Positions 1-6,473 of a DNA stretch of 63,494 nucleotides are shown piece by piece. The notes beneath the pieces are model-generated. The model searched no databases, was not told the origin of the DNA, and saw only the letters and a program-made list of their open reading frames with translations. The position numbers were made by a program, and so were the translations under genes. The first letter of the stretch is position 1; each line of letters starts with the position of its first letter. This DNA comes from SIAJ01 sp036266155. Its GTDB lineage: Bacteria > Planctomycetota > Planctomycetia > Gemmatales > Gemmataceae. The DNA is taken from assembly GCA_036266155.1 (NCBI GenBank), contig DATANR010000146.1, positions 1-63,494 of the forward strand, written 5' to 3'.

Positions 1-1
1 T

Positions 2-33
2 CCCCTCTCCCCCGGCTTTGCGGGGGAGAGGGG
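2..33. repeat. REP-like hairpin, left copy
   Basis: A perfect 13-bp inverted repeat (arms 2-14 and 21-33, six-base loop) made of C-runs and G-runs. The block 2-49 recurs in inverted orientation at about 96-139. It lies downstream of the first candidate selenoprotein gene and may also stop or stabilise that transcript. No transposase is nearby. Confidence 0.75.
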
Positions 34-95
34 CCGGGGGTGAGGGGGTAAGCCTTGCTGAGCCAGAGAGCTCGTTCCTCGCCCAGCAACGTCCT

Positions 96-139
96 CCCCT
101 CACCCCTAACCCCTCTCCCCGCAAAGCCGGGGCGAGGGG
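96..139. repeat. REP-like hairpin, right (inverted) copy
   Basis: Near-perfect 12-bp hairpin (arms 110-121 and 128-139, one mismatch) preceded by a C-rich stretch. As a unit it is the reverse complement of 2-49, so the two form a head-to-head pair like a bacterial interspersed mosaic element. It ends 11 bp from the stop codon of the gene at 151. Confidence 0.7.
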
Positions 140-150
140 AACATGACGCA

Positions 151-1476
151 TCACTTCTTCGCCTTCTCCGCTTCCGCCACCAATTTGTTGATAACCGCGT
201 CGAGTTGTTCGTCCTCCGGCGAGCCAAAGTACCGGTGACGGATAACTCCCTTGTGGTCGAGGATAAACAAGGTTGGCCAACCGCGAACGTTCCACGCTTT
301 CGCAATGGGCCCATCCGTGCCATCCTTGCCGTTCCAAAACGACCGCCAGGTGATTTGCTCGTCCGCCAGAACCTTCTTCAGCTCGTCCAGGTCGCTGTCC
401 GAGTTGACGCCAACCAGAGCGAAAGGCTTGTCTGCCATCTTCTTCACGAGCGACCGCTCGTGCGGGTACATGGCCCGGCAGGGGCCTCACCAGTTCCCCC
501 AGAAATCAAGCAACACCACCTTTCCACGATAGTCGGAAAGCTTGAACTCCTTGCCGTCCGGGTCACGGCCGATGATCTCGGGCGCTTCCTTACCGATGCG
601 CAAGGCTCTTAACGCGTTCAATTCGCCTTCGGCATCCTTCTTCTGCGTCTCGCGGTCTTTGCCATAGAGGCCGATGGCCTGGGTCAGGTATTTGTCAGCT
701 TCGGCGGCCATCTTGTCGGCCGCGGCCGGCTGCTCAGCCAACTCATCGCATCTCTCGACGAAAATATGGCCCAGCGAACGGGCAGCGGCCGCCTTCACCT
801 TCGGCTGCGAGTTTTGTTGCAGGATCGTCTTCAGCGTGCGTTCAGCGTCGCCGCTGTAAATGCCGTAGAGATGTTCGACGAATTGTTCAAAGGCCGCGTG
901 CTCCGAGTATTTTTCGAGCATCAGCCCAATGGCTTTCTTTCCGGCAGGAAAAACGAAGCCGTTCCTTGCCGCATACGCGAGTAGGTCACCTGCTAGCGCG
1001 TCCTTCTCGTCCTTTTCAGCTCGTTTGAGGATAGCATCGATGACCAGATCGTTGGCCGCCTTGACTTGAACAAGTAGGACGAGCAGGTCCTTGATGGGCA
1101 GTTCGTTGATCAAGGCCTTCACTTTGTCCGACGCCTTCGCGTAGGCATCGCTACCGCCCGCGTGTTGCACGATCCAAAAATAGGCCTCGGTGACGATCGG
1201 GTCCTTCGGATTGTCCTCGGCCAACTTCAAGAACTTGGCGGCGAAGTCCCTGCCGACGGCGTCAATCTTCTCAAAGAGCTTTTGCCGTTCTTCGCCTTCG
1301 GCCTTGCGGGCCTCTGCTAGAATTGCCCGCTGTCTGGTCGTGAATTCCACGACCAGTGCCGCGTAATCTTCCTTCGGCGACGTGCCTCTCTTCCCGCTTT
1401 TGTCCTTAGGTTCGTCGCCCTGAGACGCTGGCAACGGCACGAGGATGGCGAGCAGCCAACAGCCGATCCGGTTCAT
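151..1476 (-). CDS. Candidate selenoprotein: secreted thioredoxin/TlpA-like protein with UGPC redox motif
   Basis: Predicted 441-residue exported protein. Residues 1-20 form a signal peptide (MNRIGCWLL...), residues about 30-295 are a charged helical region resembling TPR-type repeats, and residues about 300-441 are an AhpC/TlpA-like thioredoxin domain. The frame is continuous apart from one TGA (487-489) at residue 330, where the family has the first Cys of CxxC: the sequence reads LLDFWGNW-U-GPCRAMYPHERS, and the rest of the fold (strand, cis-Pro in GWPTLF) continues in frame. A 7-bp hairpin with GGUC loop follows 31 nt later. The start was chosen at an ATG seven bases after AAGGAGG. It is about three-quarters identical at the C-terminus to the next gene, with synonymous changes, so the post-TGA part appears to be under selection. 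Alternative: a nonsense mutation inherited by both copies. Ordinary gene finders would report two fragments. Confidence 0.82.
445..462 (-). promoter_or_regulatory. Candidate bacterial SECIS hairpin, gene 1
   Basis: On the minus strand the mRNA reads CACGAGC-GGUC-GCUCGUG, a perfect 7-bp stem with a GGUC tetraloop. The loop begins 31 nt after the in-frame UGA, within the window expected for bacterial SECIS elements, and its G-rich loop start resembles the GGUC loop of the E. coli fdhF SECIS. It lies inside the coding sequence, as bacterial SECIS elements do. Confidence 0.75.
487..489 (-). other. In-frame UGA predicted to encode selenocysteine
   Basis: TGA at residue 330 sits between Trp and Gly-Pro-Cys, exactly the first Cys position of the thioredoxin CxxC motif. 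Sec-x-x-Cys is a known arrangement in selenoproteins. Reading through it restores a full-length thioredoxin domain. Confidence 0.8.
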
Positions 1477-1544
1477 GGGTGATCCTCCTTCGGTGCGGAT
1501 GCCGAGCATTGGGGCCGACGATTGCGGATTGGAGAACCTGGACA

Positions 1545-1575
1545 CACCTCTCCGCCGCAGGGCCGCGGAGAGGTG
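1545..1575 (-). terminator. Strong hairpin between the two paralogous genes
   Basis: A perfect 11-bp inverted repeat (arms 1545-1555 and 1565-1575, nine-base loop) starts 11 bp after the stop codon of the upstream paralogue. No U-tract follows on the minus strand, so it may be a Rho-assisted terminator or an mRNA-stabilising structure. It suggests that the two paralogues are not simply one uninterrupted transcript. Confidence 0.5.
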
Positions 1576-1586
1576 GATCAAACACT

Positions 1587-2909
1587 TTACTTCTTCGTCT
1601 TCTCTGCTTCCGCCACCAGCTTTTCAATGGCTGCGTCGAGCTTTTCATCGCCCGGCGAGCCGACGTATTTGTGACGAATTACACCCTTGTGGTCGATGAC
1701 GTACAGCGTCGGCCAACCGCGGACGTTCCACTCTTTCGAGATGGGCCCGCCCGTGCCTTTTTCGCCATTCCAAAATGACCGCCAGGTGATCTTTTCTTCT
1801 TCAAGGACTGGCTTTAGCGCATCGCGGTCCTTATCCGAGTTGACGCCAACCAACGCGAATGGCTTGTCCACCATCTTCTTCACGAGCGACCGCTCGTGGC
1901 CGTACATGGCACGGCACGGTGGTCACCAATTCCCCCAGAAGTCGAGCAGAACCACCTTTCCGCGATAGTCGGAAAGCTTGAAATCCTTGCCGTCGAGGTC
2001 GCCGCCCTTGATCTCGGGCGCTTCCTTGCCGATGCGCAGAGTCTTCAAGGCATGCAGTTCGCCCTCGGCTTCCTTACGCTGTGCCTCGTTCGAGTTGCCA
2101 TACAAGTCGATCGCCTGGCTCAGATACTTCTCGGCCTCGGCAGCCATCTTGTCGGACTCGGCCGGTTTGTCGCCCAGCCCATCGCACTTCTCGGCAAGCA
2201 CTTTCCCAAGAGCTAGCGAAGCCGCCGCCCTGATTTTTTTCTGTGAAGTTGTCTCCAGGATCTTCTTCAGCTTGGTTGCCGGGTCGCCCTGTTCCGTGTC
2301 GCCAAGCAATCCGACGACTTCCTCAATGGACTCGTGATTGGGGTACTTTTCGAGCAGCAGGTCGATCGCCTTTCCTCCGACCGGCATGCCGTAGGCGTGC
2401 GTCGCGACCCAGGCAACGAGATCGCTCGCTTGCGGGTCCTTCGCGTCCTTCTCGGCGCGATTGAGAACGGCATCGTAGATTGCCTGATTCCCCTGCATTC
2501 GATTGATTTTGGCGAGCAGTTCCTTGACTGAAAGCCCGTCGAGAAGTGCCATTACCTTGTCCGACGCCTTCTTGTAGACGTCGCTGCCGACCGCGTTTTG
2601 CACGATCCAGAAGTAGGCGTCGCTCGCGACAGCGTCCTTCGGATTGTCTTCGGCCAGCTTCAGGAACTGGTCTGCGAAGTCTTTCCCAACCGTCCGATAC
2701 TTGCCGAGGAGCTTCTGCTTCTCCTCGCCCTTGGCCTTCCGGTAGTCGGCCAGGAGCGCTTGTTGCTTGGTCGTAAATTCCTTGACCAGTGCGGCATACT
2801 GCTCTTTCGGCGACGGCTCCTTCTTTCCTTCCTTACTCTTGGGCTCATCGCCCCATGTTGCTGGCAACGCCAGCAAAAGAACCAGCATTCAACGGCCGAC
2901 CCATTTCAT
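1587..2909 (-). CDS. Candidate selenoprotein: secreted thioredoxin/TlpA-like paralogue with UPPC redox motif
   Basis: Tandem paralogue of the gene at 151, about 440 residues, with the same layout: signal peptide, charged helical region, C-terminal thioredoxin domain. The frame is interrupted at the same place by TGA (1923-1925): LLDFWGNW-U-PPCRAMYGHERS, with Sec replacing the first Cys of CxxC at residue 329, and the same downstream hairpin. A second in-frame TGA (2889-2891) is codon 7: from the ATG behind AAGGAGG the reading is MKWVGR-TGA-MLVLLLALPATWG, where the paralogue has Trp (TGG). Either translation restarts at the ATG at 2888, giving a 433-residue product with a short leader lacking a basic n-region, or this TGA is also decoded. 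The 14 bases before the start are identical to those of the paralogue, so the duplication included the ribosome binding site. Confidence 0.8.
1881..1898 (-). promoter_or_regulatory. Candidate bacterial SECIS hairpin, gene 2
   Basis: Identical 18-nt hairpin to that at 445-462 (CACGAGC stem, GGUC loop), again with the loop starting 31 nt after the UGA at 1923-1925. Codons immediately outside it show synonymous differences between the paralogues, while these six codons are unchanged, as expected if the RNA structure itself matters. Confidence 0.75.
1923..1925 (-). other. In-frame UGA predicted to encode selenocysteine
   Basis: TGA at the first Cys position of the CxxC motif, between Trp and Pro-Pro-Cys. 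Its position matches the UGA of the neighbouring paralogue exactly. Confidence 0.8.
2858..2876 (-). promoter_or_regulatory. Hairpin after the second in-frame UGA of gene 2
   Basis: On the minus strand UUGCUGGC-GUU-GCCAGCAA forms a perfect 8-bp stem with a three-base loop starting with G. The loop starts 20 nt after the UGA at 2889-2891, a spacing a SECIS could have. It overlaps codons for a Leu-Ala-Leu-Pro-Ala stretch typical of signal peptides and is absent from the paralogue, so it may be chance. Confidence 0.3.
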
Positions 2910-2916
2910 GGGTGAT

Positions 2917-2923
2917 CCTCCTT
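2917..2923 (-). promoter_or_regulatory. Shine-Dalgarno that selects the ATG at 2909
   Basis: AAGGAGG lies seven bases before the ATG at 2909. Placing the start at 2909 puts the TGA at 2889-2891 in frame as codon 7. The ATG at 2888 has no Shine-Dalgarno of its own, so its use would require re-initiation directly after that TGA. Confidence 0.7.
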
Positions 2924-3022
2924 ATGAAAACGCTTGCCTGCAACCGGACGATGTCACGAGACATGAGGCCGGAGCGGGGGGGAGATGTGGGAATGATAAG
3001 CCAGTCGAACGCCGGGGGGAAG

Positions 3023-3055
3023 CAAAAAGCGGGCGTCGATCGCATCGACGCCCGC
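3023..3055 (-). terminator. Intrinsic terminator of the Ig-repeat protein gene
   Basis: A perfect 12-bp stem (arms 3029-3040 and 3044-3055, three-base loop) followed on the minus strand by TTTTT. It lies 28 bp past the stop codon of the gene ending at 3083. A textbook Rho-independent terminator. Confidence 0.88.
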
Positions 3056-3082
3056 CACAGAGTCAAATTAGACCGGAAGCGA

Positions 3083-5221
3083 TCAACCAAACCGGATCGG
3101 GTTGATCAGATCGATTTCACCGGCCAGCGAGACAGCGCCCACGGCGTCCGTGATCGTGTACTTGAAGCTATCCATGCGGCCCGCGGTCGGCGACGGCGTG
3201 TAGGTAACCTGGCCGGTCTGCCGATTGACCGACAAGGTCCCGAACTTCGGTGAGGCCACGATCGTGATCTTGGCGCCGCCCTGGTGGGATGCGTCGGACG
3301 CCGCGCCGAGTAGGAAAATGGTCGCATCGGGAGCGCTCACCAGGAACTTGGCGTTCGCGGCGACCGGGCCGTCCACGAGGATCGTCACCGTTGCCGGCAG
3401 TGAGGCGGCGCCGGCTTCATCTGTGACGAAGTAACGGAAGGTGTCCGTGCCGACGAACCCCGCGTTGGCGGTGTAGGTGATCTTGTTGGTGGCCGCATCA
3501 AGTGTCGCCGTTCCGTGCAACGGTTGCGACGGGATTTGCACGCTGCCGGCCTGCTCAATCTTGTCCTTACCGTCCGGATCGGTGTCGTTTTCCAGCACAT
3601 CGATGATCACGGGCGCCGTGCCGTGCGTCTCCACTTCGTCAGCGTTGGCCGTCGGCCGATTCACGCGGACCAGAACCTTCGCCGGGGCAGAGGTCGCGCC
3701 CGCGTCGTCCGACACGGTGTATTTGAACGAATCGGTTCCGCCATAGCCGGCGGAGGGGGTATAGGTGACGATGTTGGTCGTCGGATCGACAGTGACCTTC
3801 CCGTGTGCCGGCTTGGTCGTGATCTTGACGCTGCCCGCTTGATGAATGTGGTCGGCGCCGTCCGGATCGCTGTCATTTTCGAGGACGTCGAGCGCAACGG
3901 GATTGCCCGCATCGGTGTCGGTCCAGTCGTCATTGGCGACTGGCACATTCACGATCACCGAAACAGTGCCCGTGGAAAATGTTCCAGCATCGGTCTTCAC
4001 CTTGTAAACGAACGAGTCGGTGCCGCCGAAGCTCGCCTTCGCCGTGTAGGTGATCGCGCCGGTCGTGTGGTTCACGCGGACCGTGCCATGCTTCGGTTGG
4101 GTCGCGATGGCGAGGCCACTGCCTTTGGCGACGATGCCATCGTTCGCCAGCACGTCGATGACGACGGGCACGCGGCCATCGGTGTCAATCACGTCGTCGT
4201 TGATGCCGGTCGGATTGGCGCCGACCATCGTCACGGTTGCCGGGACCGACGTCGCACCGGCATCGTCCGTGATCGTGTACTGGAAGGAGTCGGTCCCCGC
4301 GAAGCCCGCGGCGGCGGTGTAAGTGACTTCGTTCGTCGCGGTGTCGAGCGACGCGGAGCCGTGTGCTGGCGGCGAAATGACCGTGACCGTGCCCGGTTGC
4401 GAAATGTGGCTGACGCCGTCGGGATCGGTGTCGTTTTCGAGGACGTCGAGCACGACTGGCGTGGTGCCGTTGAAGGTGGCAAAATCGTCGGCCGCGTTCG
4501 GGCGATTGACGCGAACAAAGACGGTGGCCGGCGTCGAAGTCGCTCCTGCGTCATCGGTCACAGTGTATTGGAACGAGTCCGTGCCACCGAAGCCGGCGGC
4601 AGGCGTGTAGGTCACCTCGTTGCTGGACGGATCGACGACAACCGAGCCATGGCTCGCCGGCTTGACGATCGCCACGCTGCCTGGCTGATGAATGTGATCG
4701 TTGCCGTCCGGATCACTGTCGTTTTCGAGAACGTCGAGCGAGACCGGGTTGCCGGCATCGGTGTCGGTCCAGTCGTCGCCTGCGACCGGACGATTGATCT
4801 GAATGGTCACGAGGACCGGTCGCGAAACGGCGCCGGAGCTATCGCGGAAGGTGTAGCGATAGGTGTCCGAACCGGTGAAGCCGGCGTTGGCCGTGTAAGT
4901 GATCGTCCCGGCCGGCTTGTCGACCACGGCCTTGCCGTGTTTCGCCTGCACTGCGATTGCGACACTTCCCGGAACCAATTTGAAGGCCGCGCCGCCGAGC
5001 AGGTTCGGGGCCGGCTTGTCATTGTCGAGGACGGACACGGTGACGGGGTTGCTGCCGTCGGTGTCCATCCAGTCGTTGAACCCTTGCGGACTCGGGGCGG
5101 TCAGGAGAGTGGCGCTCGGCACGCTGCGCTCTTCAAGCTGATCGATCGCGGGCCGAAGTTTGGCACGCACGCTTCGTTTGGTCTTTAGCGGCACATGCGA
5201 ATTCAAGAACGACCACGCCAT
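3083..5221 (-). CDS. Large secreted/surface protein with seven Ig-like (Big_9/cadherin-like) repeats
   Basis: 712 residues. The N-terminus is basic and carries the planctomycete motif LEERSVPS (residues 29-36), which in this phylum commonly marks exported proteins lacking a classical signal peptide. The rest is seven tandem repeats of 85-100 residues with the pattern DVLENDxDPDG...PAHGxxxVD...TYTPxAGFxGTDSFxYTVTDDAGATS, typical of bacterial Ig-like repeats in adhesins and surface proteins. Repeats 2 and 5 begin identically (WTDTDAGNPV), suggesting duplication of a multi-repeat block. The last two repeats are more divergent. No catalytic domain or C-terminal anchor is seen. The start follows a GGAG ribosome site and the gene ends at a strong terminator. 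Likely a cell-surface structural or adhesive protein. Confidence 0.88.
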   Translation of the reverse strand: MAWSFLNSHVPLKTKRSVRAKLRPAIDQLEERSVPSATLLTAPSPQGFNDWMDTDGSNPVTVSVLDNDKPAPNLLGGAAFKLVPGSVAIAVQAKHGKAVVDKPAGTITYTANAGFTGSDTYRYTFRDSSGAVSRPVLVTIQINRPVAGDDWTDTDAGNPVSLDVLENDSDPDGNDHIHQPGSVAIVKPASHGSVVVDPSSNEVTYTPAAGFGGTDSFQYTVTDDAGATSTPATVFVRVNRPNAADDFATFNGTTPVVLDVLENDTDPDGVSHISQPGTVTVISPPAHGSASLDTATNEVTYTAAAGFAGTDSFQYTITDDAGATSVPATVTMVGANPTGINDDVIDTDGRVPVVIDVLANDGIVAKGSGLAIATQPKHGTVRVNHTTGAITYTAKASFGGTDSFVYKVKTDAGTFSTGTVSVIVNVPVANDDWTDTDAGNPVALDVLENDSDPDGADHIHQAGSVKITTKPAHGKVTVDPTTNIVTYTPSAGYGGTDSFKYTVSDDAGATSAPAKVLVRVNRPTANADEVETHGTAPVIIDVLENDTDPDGKDKIEQAGSVQIPSQPLHGTATLDAATNKITYTANAGFVGTDTFRYFVTDEAGAASLPATVTILVDGPVAANAKFLVSAPDATIFLLGAASDASHQGGAKITIVASPKFGTLSVNRQTGQVTYTPSPTAGRMDSFKYTITDAVGAVSLAGEIDLINPIRFG

Positions 5222-5370
5222 GGGGAATTCTCCGGGACTGCGAGCCGATGAGCAAGATGATTGAAGGTCCTACAACAGTAATCGTTGTCGCGACCGGCTG
5301 CAATGGAAAAGGACTCATCCACCGCGCTGTCGGTCATTCAAATTCGTCAGTTTCGTCAGGCTCTACTATT

Positions 5371-5397
5371 CCAATTCTGCGGCTTTCGCAGAATTGG
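5371..5397 (-). terminator. Hairpin downstream of the ankyrin gene
   Basis: Perfect 11-bp inverted repeat (arms 5371-5381 and 5387-5397, five-base loop) located 62 bp past the stop of the gene ending at 5459. No U-run follows it, so its role as a terminator is only likely. Confidence 0.5.
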
Positions 5398-5458
5398 TAA
5401 TCGATGACCAACTCGTTCGGCTCAGCTGTTGGCGGAGCCGCGAGCGTTCACCAAATTC

Positions 5459-6055
5459 TCATTTCTTGAGGAACGGATTCGGCTTCAATTCGATTTTCTT
5501 GATCGACTGCAAATAGTCGAGCACTTTCGCCGATTCGTCGCCGCCGACTTGCGCGTGGAAGTGCAAGGAGAACCCATGCGGTCCCTTCGCGTCGATCAGG
5601 TTCGGCTGCAACGTCAGGGCGGCTTTGACGGCATCGAGCAGGCCCATCATCGCGGCACAGAAGAGATCGATGCGTGCGCCCTTCTCCAGCAAAAACGCGG
5701 CGATGTCGCGGCGGCCCATGTGCGACGCGCCGCCCAGGCCGGTTTCCCAGTCGCCGGCGCCCCAATCCATCGCAGCGTTCAGGAGTGCCGGCTCTTTTTC
5801 GAGCAGTTTCTTCGTCATGGCGAGATCGGAGTGGGCGTAAATGACGAAGTCTTGCACCAGCAGGCGATTGATCTGCGGCTTCTTCCACGACGGCTTGAAG
5901 CTGGGGGCGGTGTAGTCGCGCTCGAACGCGGCCTCCGTCGGTCCGGTCGGCGCGTCGGTCTTCGGCTTTTCATCGGCCATCCCCTCTGTTGCGGAGCCAA
6001 GCGCCAGCCCGGCAGCCAGGGGAGCAAAGGTTCGGCGTGAAATCGGTTCGGACAT
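5459..6055 (-). CDS. Exported ankyrin-repeat protein
   Basis: 198 residues. The N-terminus (MSEPISRRTFAPLAAGLALG) has a Tat-like signal with Arg-Arg, a hydrophobic core and an Ala-rich cleavage region. After a linker come two to three ankyrin-like helical hairpins around residues 70-170 (NAAMDWGAGDWETGLGGASHMGRRDIAAFLLEKGARIDLF is the clearest, split here by description only at its GADWE and GRRDIA parts). Ankyrin repeats mediate protein contacts; no enzymatic motif is visible. Monocistronic, followed by a hairpin. Confidence 0.8.
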   Translation of the reverse strand: MSEPISRRTFAPLAAGLALGSATEGMADEKPKTDAPTGPTEAAFERDYTAPSFKPSWKKPQINRLLVQDFVIYAHSDLAMTKKLLEKEPALLNAAMDWGAGDWETGLGGASHMGRRDIAAFLLEKGARIDLFCAAMMGLLDAVKAALTLQPNLIDAKGPHGFSLHFHAQVGGDESAKVLDYLQSIKKIELKPNPFLKK

Positions 6056-6473
6056 GGCAGCCTTTCTTGATGAACTGCCTTTGTATGCCGAACCGCCCCA
6101 ATTTGATTGCGTTTCGTTGCAAACGCGATGGCTGGAATTGGTTTTGGTAGGCGTTCACAAGCGTAAATCGGGGGTTCCTGGCGCTAGAATTTTTGGCCGC
6201 GCTTTTTCGATGTAAGTCATTACTCCATAATGTTCCCAATGCGTTTTTTGCAGTCTAAGATTGCCAACACCCCATATGTGTTTGGCAATCTTACTTGGCA
6301 ATCTCTGCTTTCTAACCACGGTTTGAACACCAGTTTGGCAGCCGAGACGTGTTGCTACGAGCGGCCCCGATGGTCGATTCCGTGAAAATTCGGAAAATCT
6401 TCGCCCTAGTTTCACTTCCGAGGTGTTAATCTAACTTCCCACCCCTTGGTTCACGTTTCGGAGCCTCCTGGCT
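6056..6473. other. 418-bp divergent intergenic region
   Basis: Separates the ankyrin gene (minus) from the phosphatase gene (plus), so it should hold both promoters. No gene was recognised in it. Its main feature is the hairpin at 6256-6293. Confidence 0.6.
6256..6293. repeat. Hairpin with TAAGATTGCCA arms
   Basis: Inverted repeat of about 15 bp with one bulged T (TAAGATTGCCAACAC / GTGTTTGGCAATCTTA). The left arm and preceding T-run resemble the right end of the dispersed element at 25534 and 48394 (CTTTTTTGAAAAGGAAGATC...), so this could be a diverged relative. Confidence 0.5.

Noticed and set aside
151..2909. Explanation of the two TGAs as sequencing errors
   Set aside because: Two separate genes show TGA at the same functionally meaningful column, with the reading frame kept after it and the same hairpin downstream.
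3515..5188. Long 557-codon open frame antisense to the Ig-repeat gene
   Set aside because: It mirrors the repeats of the minus-strand gene; the minus-strand protein has clear family repeats, signal motif, ribosome site and terminator.
3083..5221. Ig-like repeats as a CRISPR-like array
   Set aside because: The repeats are about 290 bp, diverged, in frame and coding; no short identical direct repeats with unique spacers.
6284..6300. Possible sigma-54 promoter (TGGCA ... TGC) before the phosphatase
   Set aside because: The spacing between the GG and GC elements is two bases short of the sigma-54 consensus.
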